A DNA stretch of 64,000 nucleotides from Triticum aestivum (GCF_018294505.1 NC_057814.1:38857239-38921238); one strand, 5' to 3'. Positions 22,441-34,608 are shown, counted from the first letter of the stretch. Numbers and translations: made by a program. The notes: generated by a model not told the origin, from the sequence alone.

Positions 22441-23650
22441 GTAAAAGAAAATCTCCAGTTCAGTTAAAGAGAGCGATGGAACATAATGTCTGAACTATAC
22501 AGATTTGGAAAGATTGTGATCTCTAAATTGTAGTGAATGGTAACTACAAACCGAAACTATTTTTTTATATCTCTTCTTTTAGGGAATAATGTAGATCTGC
22601 CCAGATTACAAGTCAGATTCTAATGGATCTTAATGATTCGTAGCTCTCTAGATTGAAATACACTAACGTGGTAAAACCTAATTGCTAATTAACATGCACA
22701 GCTACAGATCACGCCATGTTCCATATCTGAAAAATGCTCATTTGGTAACCAACGAAAACTACCTAACTCTATAAATCTCTTCTAATTGGTACAGTAAACT
22801 ACAAGAAATACTTAATTTGTAGACATGCATGAGAATGATTCATCGAAAATTACTACCGCTCCAGTTAGTACTGTAAACTTCAAGAAATACTTAATTTGCA
22901 GACATACACGAGCGGGATTCATGGAACAAAAATATTACTATGCTCCAATTATTACTGTATAACCTGAAAAAAAAACTTAATTTGCAGACATACATGAGAG
23001 GTATTCAGGGGAATTTTTTGACTACTTCTCCATTTACTACTGTAAATTGAAACAAATAATTTGCAGACATACATGCGGATTCAGGGAACAAGCAGGAACA
23101 CCACACAGAAAAACTTACCCTGAGACTCTCAGAGGATTCGGGGATTTTGGGAACGAGTAGGAACACCACACATAGAAAAATTACTACTGCTCCAGTTGCT
23201 ACATGCTCATGTTGGACACCCACGTACAGGAACACACACATACATGAGAGGATTCAGGAAACAGCAAAACTTACGCTGAATGCCGACTATTCGGTGTGTC
23301 CATCACCTTCTCAGCAAGGTCATGATTCACTTCTTGGTATGCGCCCGTCTCCCTACACTCACGTGCTGCCATGCTCCTAGTCCGGCGCGGAGCGGTACTC
23401 GTGCGTCGCGCTGCTCTGCATCCCAGTTCAGAGACTTGCGCGGGCTCGCCGCCGTACCCGTGCGAGAATCCGAGACGGGGGGTCGAGGGAATATGGAGTT
23501 GGGCTCCACTGGACAAGGGCGTTGGATGCTGAAGTGCTGCGCGCCTACACCATATGTAGAGGTAAAGGCTGGTGGCGCCGACGACTGCATCTAGAGAAGC
23601 GGGAGGATAAGTCAAGGCGAGGAAGATGAAGCTTAATGACAAGTCGTTTA
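22441..23650. repeat. Upstream region of the hAT relic with ~80-bp tandem repeats
   Basis: Between about 22790 and 23095 a ~82-bp unit repeats four times (ACTTAATTTGCAGACATACA, then a GATTCA word, then TTACTACTGCTCCAGTT). It echoes again at 23100-23280. A CT/GC-rich stretch (23370-23590) follows. ORFs here are short and unlike any protein I know. It may be the 5' part of the hAT element. Confidence 0.5.
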
Positions 23651-24160
23651 ACGAGCATATAGTTTTTCTAATTTCACTGATTTTGTTATTTTCAATTTAT
23701 GTCATTATCAATCGACATGAATATTTTATTATGTCCTGACATTTTTTAATATTGCCAATTTTGGCATTTCAAACTGTGTATGGAAATTTATTTTACAAAG
23801 TTGAACACTTTTTTGGAAATTGTTAAAATTTTTGAACAACCCATTAAAATTTTGAACACAAATTGCAAACCACGTACTTCTTTAGAAGTTCATCAACTTT
23901 TTTTAAACACAAACTTTATTAAATTTGTGAACAAAAATTCAAAAACAAGAACATGTATTGAAATTTATTAACATTTTTAAAATTGTGTACAGTATTTGAA
24001 AACAAGATTTTTTTTTTGGTATTTCAAATATTTTTTGAACAGGTGAAAAAATAATAATAAAGCTCAAAAAGAAAAAATGAATAAACAAAAAAAGAAGAAA
24101 AAAAAGAGAAAAAGCTTAAGCCTCGTCCACCGTTCTCCTGATCGAAGCACGCTCTTTTTT
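23651..24160. other. AT-rich degenerate sequence, no gene seen
   Basis: Runs of TTTTTGAACA and AAAAAGAAGAAAA like those at 841-1760 and 5756-6600; nothing codable. Confidence 0.5.
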
Positions 24161-24639
24161 TCACCCATGGTGTCAAGGCCTTTAACCAAACTACCACTTA
24201 GTTCTTAATCTTGAGCGTTCCATCCTTTTCACCAACAGTTGTTAGCTCAATTGGGAGCTGCGTTGCCCCAGCACCTGGAGGGCGGTATATCGGGCTAGCA
24301 ACCCAATATACATACTGCCTATCAGTATAGAATGAAAAAATCTTCTCCGTTGTATTATGAAGGGGTATACAAAGATCTTCTCCGTTGATGTGTTTAGAAG
24401 GGTTGTACCAAAGTAGAAGTGCGCCAGCACTATGCTCTCCGCATCCCGGGCCAGTGTGATGGACGGGTCCGATCTGTTTGTTAATTGCATCTGTATTTTG
24501 AGTGAACATAGGAATTTATGGGAAACGATGTCTTGGAATGCATGTGTAACAAGGCTTAAAAATGCACTCAAATATGACTATATTGTTTCTGAAATGCAGT
24601 TTGTTTGCACTGAAATACACTGCACTAGAATATTTCATC

Positions 24640-24705
24640 CATATATGTGCGGCAAGACAATCATGTCGGCGGCCAAGAGCGTGTTGGAGCTGTTGAAAAG
24701 TTAGT
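24640..24705 (+). pseudogene. Tiny 2-ODD exon piece
   Basis: Reads MCGKTIMSAAKSVLELLKS then a stop. It aligns by eye with the start of the second exon at 2194 (DMIVWAAKGVLELEGAVES). It supports an extra decayed 2-ODD copy upstream of the 25.5-kb one. Short, so uncertain. Confidence 0.4.
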
Positions 24706-25500
24706 CAATTTCAGTAAATAATTTAAGAGTAAAATAATTATTGGCATGCATAGCTCTATCGTATTACATGAGCATGACAACATAAACAACAACATCACAA
24801 CAACCATAACTAGAGCTTGGATAAGATCACGATGCACATACTGATCGTTTGCAGACAAAGTAGCGGTGACTGCTGCAGAGGCGATGTCGTTGATGACAAC
24901 CTTGGTGGAGACCGGTCAAGCAGACGACGGCAGAGATGATAGTATGCAATGCTGTCCGACTTGAAAGGAAGTCGACTCGTGTGTGACGAACGTGGGCCGT
25001 CGTGTGTAGCACTTCCCGAAATCTTTAGCCGAGAGCAGCGAAGGGATGAGTGTTGCGGAGACCTGATCTCCAGCTCGCCGTTGTGTATTTGGTGATGGTC
25101 GGTAAGTCATATATATAGGATAACCCACACGGTGTCATGTCACGATCAAGATCTAAACTGACTAGGTTTCCAAAACTTAATAATGGTCAAGAAACCCATG
25201 CCTAGCCCGGCGAGGCAAAGTGAGCAGATGCGTGTGGTGTTCTTTTTCTCTCCTCATGCATATCACTTAGTGGAGTGGGGAGGATCCATTATCTAAGTTG
25301 ATTTCACATCACCTGCACTCTCGAGGCGGGACTAAAAATTGCACCTCCAATTGCCATTTATTCCTGGGCTTTATAAATTTATTTGAGTTTTTTTTGAAAA
25401 TGCACATGGATCAAGCCCGTTAATTTAAGTTTCTAATAACATGAGCTGCAGTGAACAAACAGTGGAGAGGATAATCGTCAAGGCGATGGTGTCCGGGATC
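24706..25500. other. No gene seen
   Basis: A CCTATATATATGAC motif on the minus strand (about 25110) followed by ~300 bp ending in CAACA-like words hints at an LTR promoter, but no LTR ends or duplication were found. Confidence 0.4.
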
Positions 25501-25504
25501 GCTC

Positions 25505-25736
25505 GCCCACGCGGTGCGGCCCGGCTGTGCCGCTACGGGCGTGCCGCAGGACGCGGATACCGGCGTGTCCTTGCTGGCACAGCAAAGAGACAATGTTGAT
25601 GACCAACATCGTGCAACACAAGGTGTAGGGACTGGAGGTGCGGGCAGGGGACGGGAGGTGGCTCGCCGTGCTGCCAGATCCGACGACCTTCACCTTCGTG
25701 GGCAGCAAGATGTTGACGGTAAGACAAAAGCTGATC
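25505..25736 (+). pseudogene. 2-ODD catalytic-core exon fragment
   Basis: The exon reads GVPQDADTGVSLLAQQRDNV, then in a shifted frame MTNIVQHKV, a TAG stop, and GLEVRAGDGRWLAVLPDPTT with FTFVGSKMLT. This is the 2-ODD jelly-roll core ('EGLEVQAKDGRW...P.P.TFTFVAGEL'). The first iron-binding His of HxD is lost (QQRD). It ends at a good splice donor, ACG|GTAAGA, at about 25736. At least one frameshift and one stop. The matching next exon exists only at 39.0 kb. Confidence 0.75.
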
Positions 25737-25849
25737 GCCATCTCGCTCACGATTGCAGCCCTCATGTCCAGATGTGCGTAAATCGGGCCTGAGAGTGACA
25801 CTTTTGCCGCTCAGGTACTGGAGCGCGAAGGTCTCTTCCGCCTGAGCCA

Positions 25850-26470
25850 ATGGCCATGTTGGTAGCTAAGTCAGGCCAGAGAGATATATCATGTTAACCA
25901 ACAGGACTGCTTTGTCGTAAGACAATTCCTGGTGTCTTTCAAGCCTACACAGTTCGTGTAAATATATGACGACTGGCGCTTTCCACTCTTGGATGGTTGG
26001 AAGCATCTGGATATGTTCATATTGACAGAAATTGGACTTGGAACCAAGTCTCTCGAGAACTCGATATTTATCGATTGAGTATATGTGACGTGAAGGTGCC
26101 TCGCTGGCCCACCGCATTACATGGTTTGTGTGCACTTCTGGTACTATGTTAGCACATGGGGTGCTCTTCTCTTACCAACTTTGATTTTCCTTTCATCTGT
26201 ATGCCTGATAAAACCATATATTGACTATGCCATATGCTCACATCGGTTGCATTCCTTCCAACCATTTCCAACCAGATCCTGGCACAATTGAAAAGCGAGA
26301 CCAAACATCTAGAATTTTATTCTAGACATCGAATATGTTGTAAAATTATTACTAGGTATTCCACTAAGACACAGCTAAATTACATAGCATGACATCCGTA
26401 GACGAGACCAATACTCAAAGGCGTGAGAGCATGAGCAGGTTTATTTCAATCACAAGGACAAAGCACAGTT
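25850..26470 (+). repeat. P module copy 2
   Basis: Follows the 2-ODD exon by about 110 bp. Carries GAAGGTGCCTCGCTGGCCCA (26092), AGCACATGGG (26151), CTCACATCGGTTGCATTCC and ATCTAGAATTTTATTCTAGA. Confidence 0.75.
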
Positions 26471-26800
26471 TGAGCTTCAATAAGACTAGTTCAAAGGAAA
26501 AACTTTAGCACCTTAAACTTTAATCCCAAGGGCCCATAATCCATGCTGTGAGACAGCATTGCTTGCTTCAGCGTCATGCAATTTCTGGCAAAAATAACTT
26601 GCCCAATGCTCAGCTAATCATCACGCAAGATGTCGTGATGAAGCGATTACTCTGTAGTATCAGTTTGGGCATAGAGGACTCAAAAACATAATTGGTGGGG
26701 ATACGGTGTTTTGTGGGAAATTTTATGGTACATCATACCACGGCTTTGGGTGGGCAGTATTAATTTAATCCAATGGTTGATGTATAGGGCAGTTTAGTCA
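26471..26800 (+). repeat. Q module (between P and EPSPS), copy 2
   Basis: GATGTCGTGATGAAGCGATTACTC (26627-26650) is shared with 34439-34463, and AACTTTAATCCCA with 37377-37389. It is cut by the Helitron at 26802. Confidence 0.6.
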
Positions 26801-26801
26801 A

Positions 26802-28744
26802 TCTATCTATCTATCTATTATATACATAAAACAGAAGTAAAACGAGGCATCACGTTCATCCACATATGCTAATATTATTTTCACGTCCGTGGTAAGGAAG
26901 CCGGATTGTGTTGAATCTTTTTTGGGTGCAGTGAGGAAAAAAATACTAGAGATTTGAGTTGGAAGAAAATTTGTGTTTTAAATTCTTTACAATTTGAAGA
27001 TTTAAAATTTAAATAATAAACTTTATAAAACAAACATTCCCTACGATAGTGAAGTATATTGTCGACGCCACACAATAAGAGCAGACAAAAAAATTGTATG
27101 ACATCAAGATAACTATCTAAAAAACATTCCATAGGAAGGCTCATCAATATCTACTCTTCACCATAATCGACTGGAAAATCATACACACTTGAATAAATTT
27201 TGAAAGGGGGATGGGAGTCATGGGCTGAATACCAGCGCACAATTGCATGAGTGGCTAAGCTATAGGGAATAGATGTCTATTTTTTAGTTGAACTATATCG
27301 GTGTTGACTGATAAAATTTAAAAAACTGCGCCACCAACTATAACTCGACATCTCTCACTATCATGGCTCGGAGTGTTATAGAAGTGGCTGCTCAGAGAGA
27401 AAATTAAATCCTATATACCAAGAATACATTACAAATGCCTAAATTTTTTCTCACCATAACTTAATCATATTCACATGAATTACTTATGAAAGCAATATGA
27501 ATCATAACTGAATATAGCGATGCACAATACTATATTGCTTTTTGTGCTATAGGTTCTAAACAACTATTTTGTCCATTTACATTATAATGTTGTTGAATAA
27601 TTAAATTTAAAAAACTACTACAGTAAAAATATATCTTTTTCTCAATATGTATTATTACGTCGATTGAAGCGACAAAAACTGGTTGACTAGGACGTGTCAA
27701 AGTTAATCATTCCAGAATTAATTTGGAGCAGCAAATGTTGAATGGACCAAAAAATGAGGATCTAAGTTTGCTTCACAGGATCCCGTCAAACAAAAAGTTC
27801 GATTGTACAGGATAACATTTGTTTCTACAACTTTTCAAAGAAACACAACAAACCATGAACTCTAATCTATTGGGAAAACCTTCAGAAAATCTAAGTATCT
27901 CCTTTCGTTCTCTATCTATAATCTCTTCAACTAAACAACCCTAATTAGAAAATTTCTTCATTTTTGTTTGTGGCGCGTCATCTTAGAAATTCATCTTTCA
28001 TCAGAATGCATCTAATTATAAATTTGTGTTTTACCAATATCCATATAAATTTGGATCGATGATTTCCCGGTAGTTCCATGTCAAGGGTAATAAGTTGATT
28101 CCGATCGGCAGGATAATATTGCTATGACAAAAATAATGAACAAACTATGTCGAGAGTGAGTGATAGAGAATGTTTTACAGATCTTTAATTAGTATACGCC
28201 AATGATTACTTCTATATCTGACCAAACTATACTGGAAATTAAAAAGGGAGCATATGAAAATATCTTAAGGCAACACATTGCACAAATGATTGTTAAACTG
28301 CATGAAAGTAAAAGCAGTTCGAAACATTATAATTTACCATACAATGAGCTAAGATATAGGATGCAATATTTTAAATAGGCATATGATGATCCTTAGGAAG
28401 CAACTCATACAACTAAGAAAGATTGGCACTATGGTTGTGTGCATCGCTTGATACAGAGGCCCGGGGTTCAAACTCCTTTTCGGAAAAAAAGATTGCCACT
28501 AAGTCTAATATTTAATACAAGATACAAATAGTGTCTCAATCATTCTTATATATTGAGGGTGAATCAACGGTAATGTAGTGATGGATTAAATAAAAAATAA
28601 CCTATATGGAACATGTATCTAACTAACATATAACTTTAGTATTCGCATGGTGTATTTAGGATACAATGTTTCTCTGACATTTTAAATGTTTGCCAAATGG
28701 ACTACTAACACAATAGCATACAAATGCGCGGGTCACCCTGCTAG
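26802..28744 (+). mobile_element. Non-autonomous Helitron, both ends visible
   Basis: 5' end TCTATCTATCTATCTATTAT after a host A (26801). 3' end ATGCGCGGGTCACCCTGCTAG before a host T (28745). A-TC...CTRR-T is the Helitron rule and there is no target duplication. About 1.94 kb, AT-rich, no Rep/helicase. It sits inside a Q-EPSPS spacer. A LINE/SINE-like tail is embedded at 28430-28492. Confidence 0.7.
28430..28492 (+). repeat. LINE/SINE-like 3' tail relic
   Basis: GGTTGTGTGCATCGCTTGAT, CAGAGGCCCGGGGTTCAAAC, CTCCTTTTCGGAAAAAAA. This is the common 3' tail of grass LINE-derived retroposons. Nothing else of the retroposon is recognisable. Confidence 0.5.
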
Positions 28745-28745
28745 T

Positions 28746-29554
28746 TCTTATTAATATGGAATTTCTTATCAATCGTTATCTTCCTCCCCACATGGGCACC
28801 AATTATGTCCATCTCCCTCTCACTGCATCATGGGCTACTCGGCTGCTTCATAATCCCTGGCCGGTCGCTAGCTCGTCCCCGCCGCTCGTCCCCAATACAT
28901 ACGCAGACGCAGTGGCACCATGCCCCTCGCCGCCAGCTGTGCTCCTCCTCACCATGACCATGAAGCAGTCTAGGTATTTAGCGCCTACTTGCAGCTAGCG
29001 TAGCCACCCACATGAGCTAGCTCATGCTTCCATGGCCGGCTCTGCTTCAATTTTTGAGACACGGAGGCCGACCCAATCATGCCATCGTTTCTTCTATGCC
29101 GGAGCAGGCGACACAAGTTTCAGCAGCAGCTAGCTGGGTGGATTGGCGACACGTGTACTAGCGTGCCATATTTGTGCAGGCTCGACCTCGTCGGCATTTG
29201 GTTGTCCCGTCCTGAGGCACCGCGGGCCAGCACCGGAGGCTGACGGGCATCAGAGGCTGGTTTGTCTTTTTGATGGCTGCCCTCTTGCCGACCAGCTCCG
29301 CCCCTCTGGAACTCGAATCTCTACTCGCCGCCGGAACGGCGGTACCAATCCTGTCCATCTTTCCTGCATCATCGCGACTCTTCAGATTGTGCCCTTTTTG
29401 CAGAGAATAGAACACATCTAAGCCAGTAGTATCGATTAATATTAACCTTTAGATTGAATGGTCAATATTTATCTGATGTACCGTAAACTCTTATGTGTTG
29501 CTGTTGATTTCTTTTTCATGTTTTGGTTCTCACACTTGTTCCTTCTCATCTGTA
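28746..29554 (+). other. Spacer or intron remnant upstream of EPSPS copy 2, no gene seen
   Basis: GC-rich 28780-29400 without a recognisable protein. 29458-29555 resembles the intron preceding the penultimate EPSPS exon (compare 34500-34608: 'TTTCTTTTnCA', 'CTTGTTCnTTCT', '..TGTAG'). Confidence 0.4.
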
Positions 29555-29555
29555 G

Positions 29556-29890
29556 GTGCCTCCTGGAGAGTGGAAGGAACCGAGCGATATCCTTGGTTTG
29601 CGCCAAGGTGCCAGTCACCATCAGGGACCTCGGGTGCACTTGCAAGACCTTCCCCAACTACTTCGACGTGCTAAGCACCTTCGTCAACAACTACATCGGA
29701 GAATCTATGGCGAATTGCACTTGTACTTTGTAGCATATCCATAGTTTGAGGAAATTTTGTCTTCGCCTTCTCGCATGGTGTATGAGTCTGTAATACTAGT
29801 TTTATAGCATGTGCGCCTTACGGTAAAATGAATGTATTGCACACTGTATTCATTTTTTTGAATAAGAAATAAATTACTGTTTAGTGATCT
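29556..29890 (+). pseudogene. EPSPS: EPSP synthase 3' fragment, copy 2 (last two exons fused by deletion)
   Basis: After acceptor CTGTAG (ends 29555) the exon starts GTGCCTCCTGGAGAGTG (VASWRV in EPSPS), then KE.. with a small indel. A deletion joins it directly, with no intron, to [29 protein letters not shown]. The normal TAG stop is mutated to TAC, so the frame reads on to TAG at 29731-29733. The 3'UTR homologous to the other copies follows (AGTTTTATAGCATG, GGTAAAATGAAT, AATAAGAAATAAAT). Inactive. Confidence 0.85.
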
Positions 29891-30110
29891 AGATGTCACG
29901 CTAGAAGGAGGAAGCATTCCCTTGCACGAAGAACAATATGTACAACTCTCACCTGAATGCTCTCAGTCCCCATATTGTGGAGTGTTCTCACTTCCCATAT
30001 CTAAAACCGGCGTTGTCGCTGATCCATCCACATAACGTATCAGGACCTACAACCGATACAATAAACCTAAAGCGTACACCACATGCAGACGTTTTAGAAG
30101 CCACCATCAT
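29891..30110. other. Spacer, no gene seen
   Basis: 29893-29960 (CACGCTAGAAGGAGGAAGC) matches the post-EPSPS spacer at 35190-35290. Beyond that nothing is recognisable. Confidence 0.45.
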
Positions 30111-31210
30111 CATTGAACCGCAGGCACATCTTCAGAAAGGAGATCCACGTCATCCTTGTTAGTCCAGCCATCCGTCGACGCCACCATGGTGCCCAATGGC
30201 ACCACCTCCCGGCGTGTGAACTTCTGAGCACGTCCCGGTCACCGCCGATACACTGCAGCACCATGCCGCCAAGTACCACCAGCGGACACAGCTTGAAGTC
30301 TCTGGAAGATCTGTCGTGCGTAGCACTTTCCGAACAGGCATGACACAGCATAGCACCTGTCGGTCAGGCATGACTTGACATCTCCATCGAACCTCCGCGT
30401 AAGACGGAGCCGCTCCACCTCCTGCCTTTGTTTTCCAGTGCTGCTCCACAAATGATGCTCTCAAAAGATTTATGACACTACAGTGCCGCCATTGTCCGAT
30501 CAGGAAGACCATATCCTAGGGTTTCCCCCAGAGCAACACGAGTGGGTCAACAATAGTTACACGACAATGCCTTCATCAAGGTAACAGAACAGAAAGCCAC
30601 CATCGCCCGCCATCGGCTCGGTTTTCACCGGCAACTATGTCTCCCTGACTCGCTGCTGGGACTAGATAACGGATCTCGAGATCTGACAACCCAGCCTCAG
30701 GCCGACCACCTCCGACAGAGAAGATGACCACCACCGCCAAGCCCAGGGTCACCGCCCCGGGCTTCCGCATGATGCAGATCAAGACCAGGAGCGCCACCAT
30801 GATCCGTAGCCGAACAGGAGGTTGAGCGGCTGCAGCCGTTGTTGTCTGCCATCACCATCGAGGAGATCAAGATCGGAACTTCCGAAACGATCTTGAGCAG
30901 CTGACACGCGAGAAGAAGGCCGCCGCCGCCAAGTCGCTTGGGCTTTGCCGTGACATAATCGCCGGCGGCGGCGGCGGAGAGGAGTGTGGTGGCGGGGTGA
31001 CCGGAGGAGGGCGGTGGGGACGCCCTGGTGCGGCACGGCGGCGCCGCAAAGGAGCGGGTGTAGGGTCCCTCGGAGGAGGGAGTAGCGGCGCGTCGCGGGA
31101 TGACGGCCTGTCGGTCGCCGCGAGAGAAAAACAAGTGATGAACAGTCCCTGTCATAGACAAAATAAGTACTCTAGCAAGCGGAGGTGCAAATTCATGTCC
31201 AGGGACTGAG
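30111..31210. other. GC-rich retroposon-like or gene-relic block
   Basis: Contains CCGCCGCCGCC-type stretches and scattered short ORFs on both strands, none resembling a known protein. The left part on the minus strand ('GGTGCCATTGGGCACC', 'CCACGTCATCC' complements) has the look of non-coding parts of grass LINE-type retroposons. Borders not found. Confidence 0.35.
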
Positions 31211-31661
31211 ATTCAGTAACTTTGAAGAGTTAAATCTGAACGTGACTCGGCGATAGCTGTTCACTGTCAGGTCACAAATATATGGTCCAGATCAAAATGA
31301 ACAGTGCCCATGCTACAAGACACATGTACAGTACACAAGCTACCTGATTCTCTAATGTACAACACATACAGTGCTGCCTGCTATAGGATTCAATGAAGAC
31401 ACTTGCCAGGTCGAAGTGACCGAATCTCGATCTCAAATCAGGATGTGCATATCTTGGGTGAGAGAGTGTCACTTCCCCATCCTGCGGGGATTGTAGTTGT
31501 CTCCCGCGGCTGCTGACCCGCAAAGGTCTCTTCCTGTTCAGACTGATCGCCATCTCCTCTACCAGCTGAAATTAGTGAACTAAATTGCTTAACAGACTTT
31601 GCCTCATCATCATGAAATCGTTCCTGGTGCCTTTCAAACCTACACAATTCAGAACATATGC

Positions 31662-31665
<4 letters not shown>

Positions 31666-31703
<38 letters not shown>
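31666..31703. repeat. (CT)19 microsatellite
   Basis: Uninterrupted CT dinucleotides within P module copy 3; a likely polymorphic marker. Confidence 0.97.
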
Positions 31704-31706
<3 letters not shown>

Positions 31707-31957
31707 GACATGTCGGTGCCACCACTTGCCCACCCTATTGCATGTCTTTTGTATTAATCCGGCACTACTTAGCACATGGGTTCGCTTGTCTAATCAGTTT
31801 TGATTTTCTATGTTCACCTTTGTGGGTAGTAAAAGCATATATTTGCCACAACATAGGTCCCATCGGGTGCGCCTCCATAGCTAAATCACCGGTCATATCA
31901 TGGCTTCTGTGGACGACATCAACACACAAAGAGGCTAGAGCATGAACAGGTTTAATA

Positions 31958-32034
31958 CTCCCTCAGTCCCAAAATAAGTGGCTCGAGTTTGTACTAAGTA
32001 CAAAGTTGAGTCACTTATTTTGGGACGGAGGGAG
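31958..32034. mobile_element. Stowaway-type MITE
   Basis: CTCCCTCAGTCCCAAAATAA ... TTATTTTGGGACGGAGGGAG with TA duplication (31956-31957, 32035-32036); 77 bp. The uninterrupted host is visible in P copies 2 and 4. Confidence 0.95.
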
Positions 32035-32250
32035 TACAATCGTTAGGACAAAACTCAACCTAGTGCACCCGCAAAAAAAAAAAAAACTCAACCTAGTGGT
32101 TCTGTTGATTTGAATTGATTGATCCACTGTACCATTGCATGAATCATCATATGATGTTTGAATCCCCCGGAGGAAGTGGGGAAAAAAGTCCAATTATATA
32201 ATTTTGATAGGAGTAGTGACAATACTGAGGGAAAGTGTATCTCTTCACTC

Positions 32251-32774
32251 ATGAAGTTAATACAAGTGAGGATTGATTTCTATCATTCATAAAATTGCAA
32301 AGAGGAAGACTGACCTTCTTGCTCTCGGCATGCACATCTGCGCATGAGATTCTTCTCTATCTTCTTGGGCTGAGATGCCAACAACTCTATGTAGGCTATG
32401 GAAAAGCAAACTATAATAGATCGTATAAATAAAAAGGAATGGAGTTTTACAAGCACTTTGCACACATTTCAAGCCCTACGTAAAGGTGTGTCGTCTTCTC
32501 TTTACAATGGGGATTATCCTCCAATCCGTTTTGTGTTTTTATACCAGGAGAGGTGTTTAGTCAACGGATGTTCAATTTGAACATCAATTAAACTAGTCAA
32601 GAAGAAAATTTCAGTTGCTTGAACTTTCATTCCAATAGCGCAGAATTCATGTTTGGAGAAATCATTGCTTTTGCTTCGGTGTCATGCAAGCCTGGTAAGG
32701 ATACAAATAGTGCAAAGGACGTTACACAATAAGAATATGGTCTAACTGAAACTCAGCAAGATGAGAAAACTATG
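32251..32774 (+). repeat. Q module copy 3, decayed
   Basis: 'AGTTGCTTGAACTTTCATTCC' region, 'TCATTGCTTTTGCTTCGGTG' and 'TCATGCAAGCC' align with 26500-26600 and 37360-37450. No coding signal. Confidence 0.5.
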
Positions 32775-32791
32775 CCCCCCCCCCCCCCCCC
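32775..32791. repeat. C17 homopolymer
   Basis: Seventeen Cs at the left edge of the GC-rich insert; possibly assembly-sensitive. Confidence 0.9.
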
Positions 32792-34400
32792 GCGGTCTCC
32801 TTCCTAGAGTCCGGCCTCCTCCCTCCCCTCTTCTCGTTGCCAATGGTGAATTCGCCGGGCAAAGTCCTGGCAGTGCGGCGGCGGCAGGATCTTTTCAGCT
32901 TCGATCTGGAGTTGGGGAGGCGGTACTCACTCTTCTCCGGCGGGGGTGCCGCGGGTCAGCGGCGGCCCATCACGATGGTTGCAAGGCTGCTGGCGGGTGG
33001 GCTTAATCTGGTACCAATGGCTGCATGGGCTGCGCCTTGTCGGCACATTTAGCAACTCTCCGACGGCGGCACACTAGCATGTTTGGTTGTGCGGCGTGCT
33101 TGTTGTGCATCGGCACCGGGGCAGCAGCCCCGGACTTGGTGGTTGCGAGCTCCTCTTTCCGGTCGTTGTCGTCCAGTTGGTGCTCGATGGTGGTGGATCT
33201 TGGGATCGGACGCCAAGCATTGGTGGCGGGATGATGGGTGCGTGGAGCTGATCCGCACGACTTGAGGGCGATCCAGCTGACTGCGAGTTGGGGAGAAGTG
33301 GCTGCCGGCGAAAACCGAGCTCCTACTTCGGTCGTAGTGGAGGATGATGGTATCTATGCGTCGTTACCTTGTTGAAGGCATCATCACTGCAATCATCATC
33401 TCCTTGCTTGGGATGTTACAAGGGGAAACCCTTGACCTAGGGCTCCTAGATCGGATGATGGCGACGTGTTCCGCGTCGTTCTCCCTCTTGAAGGTATCGT
33501 TTGGAAGCAGTTGCTTGCTGGAGTCGTGAGGAGGCGCAGCAGCGTGGGATCTACTGCATTGACGACGGTGGTTCTCGGCGGCACGGTGCAACAGAGTCAC
33601 GGTGCGGATGTGTCTTGATGTACGAGCGCCAGGGTTTTGGTTACCGCCCGAAATTTCGAGATTTACCATGGTTACCGCATATTTCGGTCCCCATGGGTAA
33701 ATGGGCATTTCGAGCAAAAAGAATCGAATTTTCAATTTTTTTAAATTCAAACGCTCAATGTATAGTAAAGTATGGCAGCTTGACAGCACATGTGTAGACA
33801 ACGTTCCACTAAGCTAGTTGCTCTTTTCTGATAAATATATGTTCAAGTGCTATCTATATCCATTTTGAAAGAATTTGAATTCAAAATTCAATTATAAATT
33901 TCGTTTGAAATTCGTTCGAAATTTGCTCGAAATTTGCTGGTAACCGTGGTAACCACGTTTACCGGTCCCCCTCGGTAAAAATGCACCATTCGGTAACCAA
34001 AACCTTAACGAGTGCAGGGCGGTGTCGCCGAGGTGGCGTCGAGGTGGCATCGACGACAGTAGGGCCTTGCGAGGTCAATGCGTTGATCTCTCCTGAAGTT
34101 GGTGCATCGGAAGATGGCGGCGGTTGATTCTGGAGCATGCGCATGCGGTGCGTCGTGATGGTCTGCTAGACTGGATGGCGCTCTCGGCTCGGCGACGGGT
34201 GGCTTGGTAAGGCCACTGGATTAGATGGTGTGCGTTGGTGCGTGGTCAGCGCACATCTCAAGCTAGTTGTTGTAGAGACATAGACTGCCAGAAAGGTGGC
34301 TTTGGGGTGATCCATGTATTTATTTTGTCAGACTCTGTTGATTATTATAAGAAGCATGGTTGTAAGCCCCGCTTGCTGTAGAGGCCGAGTGTTATCCTCC
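32792..34400 (+). other. GC-rich retroposon-like insert (non-coding), split by a MITE
   Basis: The insert separates the two halves of Q (ending about 32770, resuming at 34430 with GATGTCGTGATGAAGGGATT). It has the feel of the grass retroposon type with G-rich 'GGATCGGATGATGGCGACGT' and a terminal 'TGTAAGCCCCGC' region. A similar block is at 43320-44868 (shared 'CCTAGATCGGATGATGGCGAC' wording at 33447 and 44269). No ORF has protein-like features. Mobile class uncertain. Confidence 0.5.
33631..34006. mobile_element. MITE-like inverted-repeat element
   Basis: Ends AGGGTTTTGGTTACCG / CGGTAACCAAAACCTT are inverted repeats. Flanks ACGAGCGC (33622-33629) and ACGAGTGC (34008-34015) look like an 8-9-bp target duplication with one change, fitting hAT or Mutator. 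376 bp, AT-rich centre, no ORF. Confidence 0.75.
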
Positions 34401-34608
34401 TTTCCTGTGCCTTATGACTGTGAATGCTTCCTCCTTCGAGGATGTCGTGATGAAGGGATTACTCCGTAGTACGTATCCAGTTGGGGATAGAGGACTGGAA
34501 AGTATTATGTGTCGGGATAGGCTATTTTGTGTAGTAATAACCTTCTTACATGTTTGTTGGTTTCTTTTGCAAATTTTGGTCTTGAGACTTGTTCATTCTG
34601 TTTTGTAG
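34401..34608 (+). repeat. Q module end and EPSPS intron remnant, copy 3
   Basis: Q landmark at 34439-34463, then intron-like T-rich sequence ending TTTTGTAG at 34608. Confidence 0.5.

Larger units (their letters stand above)
31560..32250 (+). repeat. P module copy 3, split by a Stowaway MITE
   Basis: 'CCTTTCAAACCTACACAATT' at 31629 and AGCACATGGG at 31771. A (CT)n run at 31666-31703 lies where other copies have unique sequence. The module resumes after the MITE at 32037. Confidence 0.75.

Noticed and set aside
23271..23642. Overlapping ~100-123-codon ORFs on both strands
   Set aside because: GC-rich stretch open in several frames at once, no family resemblance.
24820..25130. LTR promoter on the minus strand (CCTATATATATGAC)
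   Set aside because: No TG...CA ends, primer-binding site or target duplication could be found.
30697..31161. 154-codon ORF on the minus strand
   Set aside because: Repetitive GC-rich sequence open in several frames; no conserved motif.
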